Notes under the pieces: model-generated
The model's database searches: none
What the model was told of the DNA's origin: nothing
The model's input: only the letters and a program-made list of their open reading frames with translations
Part shown: in pieces, positions 20,406 to 29,754 of the stretch
How positions within the stretch are numbered: position 1 is the first letter of the stretch
Layout of the letters: every line of letters begins with the position of its first letter
DNA from: Pimelobacter simplex
Lineage (GTDB): Bacteria; Actinomycetota; Actinomycetes; Propionibacteriales; Nocardioidaceae
DNA: 64,000 nt
NCBI RefSeq assembly: GCF_024662235.1
Contig: NZ_CP096276.1
Span: forward strand, 4,588,001-4,652,000
Direction: 5' to 3'
Translations under genes and position numbers: made by a program

Positions 20406-21523
20406 GGGCCCTCCCGGGGCAGGATGAGCTCGGTCTCCCAGGCGCCACCGGGCGCTGCTCCGGCGCGCAGCGAGCCGCCGAGCAGCTCGGCGCGGTGCCG
20501 GACCCGGGCCAGGCCGGAGCCGTTGCCGGCGCCGACCCCACCGGCGGCGACACCGTCGTTGCGCACCAGCAGACGGATCCCGTCGGGATCCGCGGTCCGG
20601 TCGAGCCGGACCAGGACGACGGTGGGCCGAGCGTGCCGGTGCACGTTGGTCAGGCTCTCGGTCAGGGCCCGCTGCAGCACCGCACCGGCGGCTCCGGGAG
20701 CCTCGGCGGAGCCGGGCAGGTCGATCTCGATGTCGACCCGGGCGTCGGTGGTCGTCGCGAACCGCTCGGCCACGTCGTGGAGCGCGGCCAGACCGGCGCC
20801 GGGGGCCGAGGCGGGTGCCTCGCCGGACTGAGCAACCAGTGCCCGGATCTCGCCGAGCGCCTCGTGCGCGGAGCGCTCGATCCGGGCCAGCGCCTCGGCG
20901 GACCGGGGATCGGTCGAGACCGCGCCCGCGGCCTGGGCGAGCACCACGATGCCGGTCACCTCGTGGGCGACGAGGTCGTGCAGGTCGGCGGCCATCCGGG
21001 CCCGCTCCTGGGTCCGCATCAGCTCCGCGGCGGCGGCGACCCCTTCTTCCTGGGTGCGCACCAGGGCGCCGATGGCGAGGCTGACGGTGCAGGCGGTGAG
21101 GCTCGCGAGCATGAGCAGCGGGCCGATGCCCTCGTACCAGAGGCCCACGGGCTGCCCGACCGCGAGGAGGACGGTCAGCCCCACCAGCAGCCGGTCGGCC
21201 GGGCCGCGCTGGCGCCAAGCACCGACGCCGGTGAGGAGGACCAGGCCCCAGGTGAGCGTGGCGCTCCACATGCCGTCGAGGGCGAGCACGGTGCCGAGGG
21301 CGGCGGCGAGGACCAGCCCGGCGGCGTACCAGCCGCGGGCGAGGGGGCGGCGCTGCGGACGGCCGACCCAGGCGCCGATGGTGAGCTCGGCATCGACGTG
21401 GAACGCCGTGCCGAGCACCATCGCGAGCAGCACCAAAGGGTTCGCCCACGCGACGAGGTCGAGGAGCAGCACCAGCGGCAGCGGAACCACCACCAGCCGG
21501 CGCAGCCTCGTCATGTCCGTCAC
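20402..21523 (-). CDS. NarL-type sensor histidine kinase
   Basis: A 373-residue membrane kinase. About five N-terminal TM segments with very short loops are followed by a HisKA_3 dimerisation domain with the phospho-His in 'MAADLHDLVAHEVTG', then an HATPase domain ('ESLTNVHRHA' N-box, 'GNGSGLARVRHRAELLGG' G-box). There is no sizeable extracellular sensor, as in intramembrane-sensing kinases (DesK/LiaS-like). Partner of the overlapping LuxR-type regulator. The neighbouring ABC exporter suggests sensing of a membrane-active compound or envelope state. Confidence 0.92.
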   Translation of the reverse strand: MTDMTRLRRLVVVPLPLVLLLDLVAWANPLVLLAMVLGTAFHVDAELTIGAWVGRPQRRPLARGWYAAGLVLAAALGTVLALDGMWSATLTWGLVLLTGVGAWRQRGPADRLLVGLTVLLAVGQPVGLWYEGIGPLLMLASLTACTVSLAIGALVRTQEEGVAAAAELMRTQERARMAADLHDLVAHEVTGIVVLAQAAGAVSTDPRSAEALARIERSAHEALGEIRALVAQSGEAPASAPGAGLAALHDVAERFATTTDARVDIEIDLPGSAEAPGAAGAVLQRALTESLTNVHRHARPTVVLVRLDRTADPDGIRLLVRNDGVAAGGVGAGNGSGLARVRHRAELLGGSLRAGAAPGGAWETELILPREGP

Positions 21524-21542
21524 CCTACTGAGCGGGGCCGGC

Positions 21543-22118
21543 TCAGCCGGCCATCCGGACGTCGCGGCTGATCAGCTCGACGAGGACGCCCTTGGGCACG
21601 GCCGTGGCCTCGCCGACGAGGCTCTGGCCCGGCAGGGACGGCGCGGTGACGGTGCCGAGGTCGGGGCCGCCCTGGGTCGTGACGGTGACCTTGCCGCCGG
21701 AGAAGCGGGCGTGGAACGCCAGCTCCTTGCCGTCGACCGTCGCCCGCGAGCTGTAGGAGCCGTCGGGGTTCTCGATCGGCTTGCCCGCGCCCGGGTAGGG
21801 CAGGGTGAGGAACACCCGGACCCGGCCGGCCCGGTCCTTGTTCAGGTCGAGGTTCTGCACGAGCAGCTGGGCGGACGCGCCCTGCTCGGCGGTGTCGATG
21901 TCGACGTACGCCGTGGAGACCTCGTCGTTGTTGCGCGAGACGACGTACGGCCGGCCGCGCAGGTTGACGTGGGTGACGTCGGCGCCGGGCAGCGCCTTCT
22001 CGACGCGCTCGGTGAGGTCGTTGGTCAGGGAGCGGGCACTGGCCTGCTCGGCGACGGCGACACCTCCGACGAGGACGACCGGGACGGCGAGGCTGGCGAT
22101 GATGGGCATGATGCGCAT
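21543..22118 (-). CDS. DUF2993 (LmeA-like) exported protein
   Basis: A 191-residue protein with an N-terminal hydrophobic signal or anchor ('IIASLAVPVVLVGGVAVAEQA') and a DUF2993-type domain ('GADVTHVNLRGRPYVVSRNNDE', 'TVDGKELAFHARF'). In mycobacteria LmeA of this family binds phospholipid and supports lipoglycan assembly in the periplasm; whether that holds here is unknown. It lies 41 bp after the permease and 19 bp before the kinase, all on one strand, and so joins an ABC transporter to its probable two-component regulator. Confidence 0.75.
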   Translation of the reverse strand: MRIMPIIASLAVPVVLVGGVAVAEQASARSLTNDLTERVEKALPGADVTHVNLRGRPYVVSRNNDEVSTAYVDIDTAEQGASAQLLVQNLDLNKDRAGRVRVFLTLPYPGAGKPIENPDGSYSSRATVDGKELAFHARFSGGKVTVTTQGGPDLGTVTAPSLPGQSLVGEATAVPKGVLVELISRDVRMAG

Positions 22119-22159
22119 GGTTCTTCCTTCTCTGGTTGGGTTTCTTGCTTCGTGGGGGT

Positions 22160-24175
22160 TCAGGAACGGGCGACGGCGAGCAGCAGCGGACGGCTGCAGC
22201 GCACGGCCAGCAGGACGCCGGCCAGGCCGATCGCGGCGGTGAGGGCGAGCATCCCGACGCCGGAGGCGGAGACCCCGCCGCCCTGGAGGGTGAGCGGTGC
22301 GGCGGCGAAGATGCCGGCGCCGGTCGCGAGGGCGGTGCCCACCACGACGGGGACCAGGCTCTCCAGGGTCCGGGCCCGGTCGAGCACGGTGACCGGGACG
22401 CCGGCGTGCCAGAGCCGGCGGTAGGTCTCGCGCCGGTCGAGCGTGGTGGCGGCGACCGTGATCGCGGTGGCCGACGCGGCGACGAGGAACGAGGTGAGCA
22501 GCACGACGAGGGCGGCCACGGCGAAGTCCTCGGGGAACTGCGCGTCCCGGCTGGCGACGTCCGCGCCGCTCGCGGCGGGAGCCCCCGGGAACGCGGCGGC
22601 CAGCGCGCCCCGGGCCTGGTCGGCCGCGGCGGGCGCCGTGGGCAGCCGCACCTGGAGCGTGGTCGTCTCGGTCCCGGCGGCCGAGACCGCCCAGAGGACG
22701 TCGGGGTCCCCGACCCGGACGGGCAGGTCGAGACCGGCGGTGCGCAGGGCGTCCTCGGCACGATCGGCAGCGGCCCGGGCGCCGTCCGCCGGGACGACGA
22801 CCTCGTAGGTACGGGCCGTTCCGGTCCCGAGGTCGCCCGCACCGGCGACCTGGAACAGCGCCAGGAAGCCCGCGACGAAGGCCGCCAGCACCACACCGGA
22901 CACCACCCGCCAGACCGCACGGGGGTCGTCGAGCACCCGGCGGGCGGCGAGCAGCAGGCCCGGTCCGCGACCGCGGGAGAGGACCAGCATGATCCGGCCG
23001 AGCAGCGTCACGACGAGCGGACCGATCACGTTGAGGACGCCGAACAGGCCGGCGAACACGATCATGACCAGCACCAGGCTCGCACCGTCGCTGCGGGCGA
23101 CCTGGCTGAAGCCGACGACCACCAGCGCGGCGACGGCGACCCGCCACCAGCCGGGGCTGCGCGGCGTGTGGGCCTGGACGACGGCGAGCGGGTTGCGCAG
23201 CGCGGCGCGCAGCGTCGGGGCGGCGCTGGCGGTCAGCAGCAGGCCGGCGCCGGCGACGAGGCCCAGCCAGGCGAGCGCGTCGAGCCGCAGGTCGCCGGTG
23301 CGGAACCGGCCCCCGCCGACACTCACCCGGGCGACGAGCGGGGTCAGCGCGAACGTGACGAGCCAGGCCGCGGCGGCACCGGCGACAACGACGAGCCCGA
23401 CCTCCAGGGCGAGGCAGCGTCGCAGCAGACCCGCCGGGGCGCCGGCCAGGCGCAGGGCGGCGAAGCGCTCCGAGCGGCGTCGGGCGCCGAGGCGTACGGC
23501 GGCACCGCCCAGCGTGAGCACGGGCACCACGAGCAGGACGGCCGCGATCCAGCCGAGGGCGACGTACTGGGTGCCCTCGGACTCCTCACCGGACGCCGTC
23601 CCCGCGAACCCGTCGATCCGGGTCGGAGCGACGAGCGTGCCGTGGGCGACAGGGTCCTGCCAGGTGGGGGTGTCGCGCAGCGTGCGCACCGGGACACCGA
23701 CGACGGCGACGAGCTGGTCCGGTCCGGCGACGACGTCGTCGCCCAGCGTGGCGGCCCCGGAGTCCTTGCCGCCGAGGGCAGCGGCCTGGGCCGGACGGTC
23801 GGCGAGCAGCGCCCGGAGCGCCGGCGACCACGCGGCCTGTCCCGGCGCGGGGAACGCCCGCATGCCCGGCGGCACCGGCAGGTCCGCGGCGTCCGCACCG
23901 GGCAGCGCGGCGAGCCGGACCACCTGGACCGGGCGGCCGTCGACGTACGTGGTGCTGAGGGACTGCACCGCGGTCGCGGAGTCCGCGGCGGCGGCCGCGG
24001 GCCGGGTCCAGTCGGCACGGTGGTCACGCTCGGAAAGTCCTTGGATCGCGCCCAGCGTCAGCGCGACGACGGTCAGCGCCAGGGCGACGGCGAGCACCGA
24101 CAGGGCGAGCGTCTGCCGGTCCCGGCGGCCGCCGCCGAGCAGCAGCCGGCGGCTGAGGTCCAGCGCGGGGCTCAT
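22160..24175 (-). CDS. FtsX-like ABC transporter permease
   Basis: A 671-residue permease with an N-terminal TM ('LALSVLAVALALTVVALTLG'), a large extracytoplasmic domain of about 200 residues, then FtsX-type helix blocks ('ALRLAGAPAGLLRRCLALE', 'RRETYRRLWHAGVP') near both ends. This is the MacB/BceB-like superfamily, which extracts lipids, peptides or antibiotics rather than importing solutes. The ATG overlaps the ATPase stop by 4 bp. Duplicated FtsX modules in one chain mean it may act as a single-subunit permease dimer equivalent. Confidence 0.9.
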   Translation of the reverse strand: MSPALDLSRRLLLGGGRRDRQTLALSVLAVALALTVVALTLGAIQGLSERDHRADWTRPAAAAADSATAVQSLSTTYVDGRPVQVVRLAALPGADAADLPVPPGMRAFPAPGQAAWSPALRALLADRPAQAAALGGKDSGAATLGDDVVAGPDQLVAVVGVPVRTLRDTPTWQDPVAHGTLVAPTRIDGFAGTASGEESEGTQYVALGWIAAVLLVVPVLTLGGAAVRLGARRRSERFAALRLAGAPAGLLRRCLALEVGLVVVAGAAAAWLVTFALTPLVARVSVGGGRFRTGDLRLDALAWLGLVAGAGLLLTASAAPTLRAALRNPLAVVQAHTPRSPGWWRVAVAALVVVGFSQVARSDGASLVLVMIVFAGLFGVLNVIGPLVVTLLGRIMLVLSRGRGPGLLLAARRVLDDPRAVWRVVSGVVLAAFVAGFLALFQVAGAGDLGTGTARTYEVVVPADGARAAADRAEDALRTAGLDLPVRVGDPDVLWAVSAAGTETTTLQVRLPTAPAAADQARGALAAAFPGAPAASGADVASRDAQFPEDFAVAALVVLLTSFLVAASATAITVAATTLDRRETYRRLWHAGVPVTVLDRARTLESLVPVVVGTALATGAGIFAAAPLTLQGGGVSASGVGMLALTAAIGLAGVLLAVRCSRPLLLAVARS

Positions 24176-24873
24176 CGGACGGCTCCGTCACGGAGCGTCA
24201 CGACGCGGTCGCAGCGGGCGGCGATCTCGGGGTCGTGGGTGACCACGACGAGCGTGACGCCGGTGGCGCGCTGCGCGTCGAGCAGCAGCCCCATCACCTG
24301 CTCCCCCGTACGACGGTCCAGCGCCCCGGTCGGCTCGTCCGCGAACAGCACGGTCGGCCGCGGCACCAGCGCGCGAGCGATGGCCACCCGCTGCTGCTGG
24401 CCGCCGGAGAGCTCACCAGGCCGCCGCTCCTGCAGGCCGTCGAGACCGAGCGGCGCGAACATCGCAGCCGCCGCGGCCTGCGCCTCGCGGGCAGGACGCC
24501 CCTCGAGGAGCAGCGGCAGCGCGACGTTCTCGACCGCGGTCAGCTCGGCGAGCAGCTGCCCGGACTGGAACACCATCCCGAACGTGCCCCGCCGCAGCCG
24601 GGCCCGCTCCTCCGCGCCCGCCTTGGCGACCGCGACCGGGGCACTGCCCGCAGCGGCGAGGACGACCTCGCCCGCGTCCGGCACCGCGATCCCGGACAGG
24701 ACGTGCAGCAGCGTCGTCTTGCCCGACCCGGACGGACCGGTCAACGCGACCGACTCCCCCGACGCGGCGGCGAAGTCGACGCCGCGCAGCACCTGCTGGT
24801 CGCCGTACGAACGAACGATGCCGCGGGCCCACAGGGCGGCCGGCGGACGGGGCGTGATCTCCTCGAAGCTCAT
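24172..24873 (-). CDS. ABC transporter ATP-binding protein (MacB/LolD type)
   Basis: A 233-residue ATPase with Walker A 'LTGPSGSGKTTLLHVLSG', Q-loop, signature 'LSGGQQQRVAIARALV', Walker B 'TVLFADEPTGALD' and H-loop 'VVVTHDPEIAARC'. It forms the exporter with the overlapping FtsX-like permease. It is first in the five-gene operon. A TAACGT -10-like hexamer (rc of 24881-24886) lies only 7 bp before the ATG, which suggests a leaderless or nearly leaderless transcript. Confidence 0.95.
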   Translation of the reverse strand: MSFEEITPRPPAALWARGIVRSYGDQQVLRGVDFAAASGESVALTGPSGSGKTTLLHVLSGIAVPDAGEVVLAAAGSAPVAVAKAGAEERARLRRGTFGMVFQSGQLLAELTAVENVALPLLLEGRPAREAQAAAAAMFAPLGLDGLQERRPGELSGGQQQRVAIARALVPRPTVLFADEPTGALDRRTGEQVMGLLLDAQRATGVTLVVVTHDPEIAARCDRVVTLRDGAVR

Positions 24874-24880
24874 GCCGACG

Positions 24881-24972
24881 ACGTTAGGAACGCCGGCAGG
24901 TGCGGCCCATCGGCCGTTGGTCCACGCTCTGGTGGGGGTCCTCGGCCGTTCGGCCTAGGGGGTGTCTCCTAG
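24881..24972. promoter_or_regulatory. promoter region of the ABC/two-component operon with repeated TCGGCCGTT
   Basis: This interval between divergent operon ends contains TCGGCCGTTGG at 24910-24920 and TCGGCCGTTCGG at 24942-24953, 32 bp apart. It also holds an imperfect palindrome, CTAGGGGGTGTCTCCTAG (24955-24972), which includes the stop codon of the acetyltransferase gene. The direct repeat may bind the operon's own regulator. The second element resembles the tip of the CTAG-flanked element at 46948. Both readings are weak. Confidence 0.35.
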
Positions 24973-25520
24973 GTCGTGGCGGTGCGGAGCCCCCGGGCGA
25001 GGTCGAGCGCCCGCTCCCGGTCGAGGAAGAAGAACTGCGCGGGCTTCTCCGAGATGCTCGTCCGCAGGTCCACGAGCGGCCCCCGCTCCGCGCCGAGCCG
25101 CTCCATGAGCCCGACGGAGGCGGTGTTGCGGGCGTCGGGCTCGAAGACGATCCGGCGGCAGCCGGGCAGGTGCGCGACGAAGTCCATGCCGGCCGCGAGC
25201 ACCTCGGGCGTGCGGCCTGCCCGGTGGTGGTCGTCGGCGAGGAGCAGGTGGACGCCGACGTCGCCGGGGCGGCGCTCGTACCACTCGCCGATCTCGTCGA
25301 CCGCCGGGTCGTAGGTCTGGAGCAGGCCGACGGGGTGGTCGTCGAGCACGAGCAGGTACGCCGCGAGGTGCGGCTGCTCGGCGATGTAGGTGTAGACGTG
25401 CGCCACGTCCTCGACCGCGTGGTCGGCCATGCCCCAGAACGCGGCCCGTGGGGCGCTCACCCAGGCGTGCAGCAGCGCCGCGTCCTCGGCCGGTACGACG
25501 GGGCGGATCGTGACGGTCAC
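24969..25520 (-). CDS. GNAT N-acyltransferase of siderophore synthesis (RhbD/IucB-like)
   Basis: A 183-residue acyltransferase beginning at GTG 25520, which overlaps the acylase stop. It has 'LLHAWVSAPRAAFWGM', the hydroxylysine/hydroxycadaverine acyltransferase-type start, and 'GVHLLLADDHHRAGRTPEV' with 'RRIVFEPDARNTASVGLMERLG'. It is similar by eye to the N-terminal domain of the synthetase fusion two genes upstream. The family transfers acyl groups from acyl-CoA to N-hydroxylated amines. It is the last gene of the iron-box operon, so this cluster has two such domains, perhaps with different acyl donors. Confidence 0.85.
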   Translation of the reverse strand: MTVTIRPVVPAEDAALLHAWVSAPRAAFWGMADHAVEDVAHVYTYIAEQPHLAAYLLVLDDHPVGLLQTYDPAVDEIGEWYERRPGDVGVHLLLADDHHRAGRTPEVLAAGMDFVAHLPGCRRIVFEPDARNTASVGLMERLGAERGPLVDLRTSISEKPAQFFFLDRERALDLARGLRTATT

Positions 25521-27490
25521 AGGGGCTCCTTGATCGGGACGGTCCCGCCGGCGGCCCAGACCGCCTGCTGGTCGTGGTGGTACGGCGACGCGGGGTCGCC
25601 GGAGGCGCCGAGCGGCACCACCCAGCGGCTCTCGCCGGCCAGGTCCCAGACGTAGCGGGCGACGGGGCCGTGCACGCACGCACCGGTGCCGCCGAGGGCG
25701 CGGGCGGCGAAGACGCAGTCGTCGTCACCGGGGACGGCGACCGAGGGGATCGGCTCGGGCGCGGGGAGGCCGAACTGCTGGTGGGGTGTGAGCGGCACGA
25801 TGACGTGCTCGATGCCCCATGCCGTCGGGGGTTCGGGCCGCGTGGCGACCTGGTCGAGAGCGACCGCGACGACCTGGAGGACGTCGATGCCGAACGGCTT
25901 GTCCGTGGCCAGGATCGCCGGCAGGCACAGGCGGAGCCGGCCGCGCAGGTCGAACCACGGCGCGAACAGGTCGCCGTAGGGGGAGCCGTCGACACCGCGC
26001 AGCAGCGGCGCGTCGTGCAGGCCTTCGACGACGGCGGCACGCACCGCGGCGAAGAGGGCGGCGTCGACGCTGTCGGTGGCCATCGACCGGTCCCAGGCGA
26101 GCAGCCGGTCGCGCAGCGCGGCCGCGGGGCCGGTGAGGTCGACGAGCGTGGCGACGGTGTCGAGCAGCGCCGCACCGGCGTTCTGCCGGACGTCGGCGAG
26201 CACCGCGGCGGCGCCCTCGACGTCGATCGGGCCGGCGGCGAGGCGCTCGCGCAGGAGCGCGCGGATGCGGGAGGCCCGGTGCGGTGGGGCGAAGTCGCTG
26301 CCGACCCGGGCGAAGTCGGGCGTGGCGCGGTCGTTGGCGGTCACCAGCAGCGGGCCGGTCCGCCGTGGCAGGTCGGTGACCCAGCCGGTCCAGCGTCCGT
26401 CGGGCGCGCGCTCGGGGATCCGGCCGGCGACACGGTGCTCGACCGCGCCGTGGACGTCGGCGACGAGCAGGTTGTCGACCGGGCCGACCCAGTGGCCGGT
26501 GAAGGCACCGGTCACGTCGGCCGCGGTCCGCGCCCGCAGCAGCGGCAGGATCGCGTCGAGGCCCAGGTCGCCCAGCACGTACGCCGGCGTGCGCAGGCTG
26601 AACGTCTCGGCCTCGCCGGGGCCACCGATGACGACAGGTCCGCGCTCGGTGACGAGCACCTCGACCTCGTGGACGTCGTAGGTGCTCTCGCCGGTGCGCA
26701 CCCGGATCTGCTCGACCCGGCGGCCGACCGGCTCCCACCCGGCGGGACCGCGCGCGATCACCGTGCCGTTGCGGCGCTCCAGCTCCTCGACGGCGATGTC
26801 CTCGTCGTCGGCGACGGCGTTGGTGATGCCCCAGGCGACCGCGCCCGCGTGGGCGAAGTGCTGGACGCCGGGGACGCCGGCGAACGTCAGCCCGCGGACG
26901 TCGAAGGAGTCGTCGGGGTCGGTGCAGACGAGCCGCACCTGGGCGTAGCAGCCGGGCGCCTCGATCACCCGGTGCGGGTCGCCGGCGAGGATCGGCAGCC
27001 CGCTCGCGGTGAGCGTGCCGTCGACGACGAAGGCGTTGCTGCCGCCGGGCAGCCCCTCGGCGCGGAAGAGCTCGACCCACTCGGGTCCGGCGGTCGCGGC
27101 GAGGTGACGGCGCCAGAGCTTGCTCGGGAAGCCGGAGAACAGCAGGTGCTGCGCGGCGAAGACCGCGAGCGGCGTCCACGGGTGCCAGCGCCGCTCCAGG
27201 ACCTCGTTGACGCCCTCGACGTAGGCGTCGACGAACGCACGGCTCTCGGCCGACAGCGCGGCGTACGCGCGCCGGGCGATGTCGGGCAGCAGCGCCCGGC
27301 GGGCCAGGACGTCCCACTCGAGCGCGGCCGCGCCGAACACCTCGGCGCACGTCCCCTCGCCGCGGCGGCGCTCGACGTCGAGCTGCCAGGCCCGGTCCTC
27401 TGCGGTCGCCCGGCCCTGGGCCCGGGCTACTGCGAGCACGGAATCGCCCACCACGTGGGGGATCCCGTGCTCGTCGCGCGTGATCGTCAT
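25517..27490 (-). CDS. penicillin acylase family N-terminal-nucleophile hydrolase
   Basis: A 657-residue Ntn hydrolase. The expected autocleavage point is G150/S151 in 'LPGGSNAFVVDG', giving a 150-residue alpha chain and a 507-residue beta chain. Supporting motifs are 'AWGITNAVADDEDI' and 'LVTANDRATPDF' (oxyanion-hole Asn region). There is no signal peptide, so it appears cytoplasmic, unlike classical penicillin acylases. It overlaps its neighbours by 4 bp inside the siderophore operon. Likely roles are trimming or exchanging an acyl cap on a hydroxamate intermediate; the substrate is not readable. Confidence 0.85.
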   Translation of the reverse strand: MTITRDEHGIPHVVGDSVLAVARAQGRATAEDRAWQLDVERRRGEGTCAEVFGAAALEWDVLARRALLPDIARRAYAALSAESRAFVDAYVEGVNEVLERRWHPWTPLAVFAAQHLLFSGFPSKLWRRHLAATAGPEWVELFRAEGLPGGSNAFVVDGTLTASGLPILAGDPHRVIEAPGCYAQVRLVCTDPDDSFDVRGLTFAGVPGVQHFAHAGAVAWGITNAVADDEDIAVEELERRNGTVIARGPAGWEPVGRRVEQIRVRTGESTYDVHEVEVLVTERGPVVIGGPGEAETFSLRTPAYVLGDLGLDAILPLLRARTAADVTGAFTGHWVGPVDNLLVADVHGAVEHRVAGRIPERAPDGRWTGWVTDLPRRTGPLLVTANDRATPDFARVGSDFAPPHRASRIRALLRERLAAGPIDVEGAAAVLADVRQNAGAALLDTVATLVDLTGPAAALRDRLLAWDRSMATDSVDAALFAAVRAAVVEGLHDAPLLRGVDGSPYGDLFAPWFDLRGRLRLCLPAILATDKPFGIDVLQVVAVALDQVATRPEPPTAWGIEHVIVPLTPHQQFGLPAPEPIPSVAVPGDDDCVFAARALGGTGACVHGPVARYVWDLAGESRWVVPLGASGDPASPYHHDQQAVWAAGGTVPIKEPL

Positions 27491-29754
27491 GGCGCGACCG
27501 CGACCGGGTTGGCGAGCGTGCCGGCGAAGATCAACGACTCCGCCTGATCCGTGAGGTCGACCATCTGAAGAGTGTTGCGCAGCTGGAGCCGGTTGAGGCA
27601 GCTGTGCCGGAACTCCGGCCGGAGCAGGTCGTAGCGCGCCGCCGCCTCGGCCAGCTCGGGGTGGTCCGCGGCGTGCTCCTCGATCGTGGCCCGGGCGATC
27701 GCCCAGAACTCCGTCTCGAGGAGCATCCCGTCGTCGTCCAGGATCGCGGCGACGAAGCGCAGCACGCCGTCGAAGACGTCGGTGTGCACGGCGAGCGCCT
27801 TGACGTCATCCGGGAACGAGCCGCGGATCCGCTCGACCTCGGCCGGCAGCGGCAGGTCGCCCATCACGGCGACCTCCTCGCCGATGTCCTTCATGAACGC
27901 GCCGACCGGGACGTGGTCGCGCAGCCGCAGCAGGAGGTTCTCGCCGTGCGGCATGAACGCCAGGTCGTAGGCGTGCAGGCAGTGCACGAGCGGGCGCAGG
28001 TAGGCCCGCAGGTAGGCGCGCACCCACGTCGCCGCGTCCACGGGCGAGGCCTTGATCCACGCCGTCACCAGGGCGTCGCCGTCGGCGTCGCGGTGCAGCA
28101 GCGCGGCCATGGTGGTGAGCTGCTCCCCCGCGGGCGTGCGCGGGACCGGGCTCTCGCGCCACAGCGCCGCGATCATCTTCCGGTACGGCGACGGCCCGGC
28201 CGTGCGGTGGAAGGCATCGCCCGTGTAGCCGATCGCCGCCAGCTCGCGCAGCACCTCGAAGCCGCACCCGCGCAGTTCGTCGTCGGCGTGCACGACCGAG
28301 GCGACCCAGTCGTTGATCGCCGGCGTCGCCGCCATGTAGGCGGGCGAGAGCCCCCGCACGAAGCCCATGTTCTGGATCGCGAGCGCGGTCTTCACGTAGT
28401 GCCGCTCGGGCCGGCTGCCGTTGAAGAACGTGCGGATCGACTGCTGCGGGTGGTGGTCGTCCTCGCCCTCGCCGAGGTGGACGAGGTCGCGCCGGGCGAC
28501 ATCGGGCGCGAACGTGATCGCCAGCTTGTGCTGCCACTGCCACGGGTGCACGGGCAGGTAGCGGTAGTCGGCCGGGTCCAGGCCGAGCCCGCGCAGCCGC
28601 TGCGCGAAGCGGTCGCGGACCGACGGCGCCAGCTCGCCGTCGTACAGGGCGGCCTCGGTGCCGTCGGCCGCGAGCGAGAGCGGCGCCAGCGCGCGCCGGG
28701 CGGCGAGCCAGTGCAGCCGCACGGGCTGCCCGGTCTCGGGCGCGTAGGCGCGGTAGTCGTCGAGGGAGAACCCGATCCGCCCGTTGTTGGCGACGAACGC
28801 CGGATGTCCCTCGGTCATCGCCGACTCCAGCTCCTGGTAGCCGGCGTCGACCAACCGCGCGACCGGCACCCGCCGGTGGCGCAGCTTCCAGGTGCCCGCG
28901 GCCAGCGTGGCGGCGAGCTCCTCGAGATAGGTCGGCAGCAGCTGGTCCGGGATCCCCAGCGTGGGCGCCAGCTCGGCGACGAGCTCCTGGGCGTCCGGGG
29001 CGGCGACCGCGCCGTCGCGGTGCCGCTCGATCGACGCGGCATCGACGACCCAGTGGTCGAGCAGGTGCCGCCGCGCCGCGAAGGTGTACGACGACGGGCC
29101 GGCCACCACCCGCCAGCGGTCCTCGCCCGGCACCGGTGTCGGCACGACCAGCCGCTCGTGCGCGAACTCCCCCAGCGCCTTGGCGACCAGGTGCCGCTGG
29201 GCGCGGTCCATCAACGCGGGCGTCAGATGGTCCGCCCCGGTCGCGGTGGCGAACGCCTCGCGGGTGCAGGCCGAGAGCATGCTGGTCTTGGCCTCCAGCG
29301 CGACCTCGCGCAGCTCGACGAAACCGGCCGCGATGTTCTTGGCGCGGATGGCGTCGTTGCGCACGTCGGGCTCGACCACGACCCGGCGCACGGCCGGATC
29401 GGCGAAGCAGTGCGCCACCACGGCGGTGAACACCCGCGTGGTGAAGCCTGGCTCGGGCTGCCCGACGGGGGGTGCGACGAGGACGTGCATGCCCAGGTCC
29501 CCGTCAGCGATCTCGGGCAGCCCGGCCAGGGGCGAGAAGGCCGGGTCGTAGGTCTCGGCGAGGAACGCCGGGCGCCCGTCGACCCGGCCCAGCCAGGCGT
29601 GGTGGTGGGCGTTGGCCGCGATGCCGTCGTACTCCTCGCGGACGTCGTCGCGGCTCGCGCCCTGCATCATCCAGTAGACCGAGCGGGGGTGGGTGACCCA
29701 CGCGTGGAGCAGGTCGAGGTCGCGCTCGACGTCGACCGGCTCGATCGTGATCAC
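27487..29754 (-). CDS. fused GNAT acyltransferase-NIS siderophore synthetase (DesC-DesD type)
   Basis: A 755-residue two-domain enzyme. Residues about 1-175 are a GNAT acyltransferase ('LLHAWVTHPRSVYWMM', 'RRVVVEPDVRNDAIRAKN'). Residues about 185-755 are an IucA/IucC synthetase with 'HPWQWQHKL', 'QQSIRTFFNGSRPERHYVKT' and 'PHGENLLLRL', plus a FhuF/IucA C-terminal thumb. In desferrioxamine clusters DesC acylates hydroxycadaverine and DesD joins the units with ATP; here both are one chain. The ATG overlaps the monooxygenase stop. Product type (desferrioxamine-like) is inferred from the gene set. Confidence 0.9.
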   Translation of the reverse strand: MITIEPVDVERDLDLLHAWVTHPRSVYWMMQGASRDDVREEYDGIAANAHHHAWLGRVDGRPAFLAETYDPAFSPLAGLPEIADGDLGMHVLVAPPVGQPEPGFTTRVFTAVVAHCFADPAVRRVVVEPDVRNDAIRAKNIAAGFVELREVALEAKTSMLSACTREAFATATGADHLTPALMDRAQRHLVAKALGEFAHERLVVPTPVPGEDRWRVVAGPSSYTFAARRHLLDHWVVDAASIERHRDGAVAAPDAQELVAELAPTLGIPDQLLPTYLEELAATLAAGTWKLRHRRVPVARLVDAGYQELESAMTEGHPAFVANNGRIGFSLDDYRAYAPETGQPVRLHWLAARRALAPLSLAADGTEAALYDGELAPSVRDRFAQRLRGLGLDPADYRYLPVHPWQWQHKLAITFAPDVARRDLVHLGEGEDDHHPQQSIRTFFNGSRPERHYVKTALAIQNMGFVRGLSPAYMAATPAINDWVASVVHADDELRGCGFEVLRELAAIGYTGDAFHRTAGPSPYRKMIAALWRESPVPRTPAGEQLTTMAALLHRDADGDALVTAWIKASPVDAATWVRAYLRAYLRPLVHCLHAYDLAFMPHGENLLLRLRDHVPVGAFMKDIGEEVAVMGDLPLPAEVERIRGSFPDDVKALAVHTDVFDGVLRFVAAILDDDGMLLETEFWAIARATIEEHAADHPELAEAAARYDLLRPEFRHSCLNRLQLRNTLQMVDLTDQAESLIFAGTLANPVAVAP

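Noticed and set aside
19770..21523. The NarL-type two-component pair as the nitrate sensor for narK
   Set aside because: The kinase lacks a periplasmic nitrate-binding domain, and the pair is in one operon with the ABC exporter; narK has its own nitrate motif.
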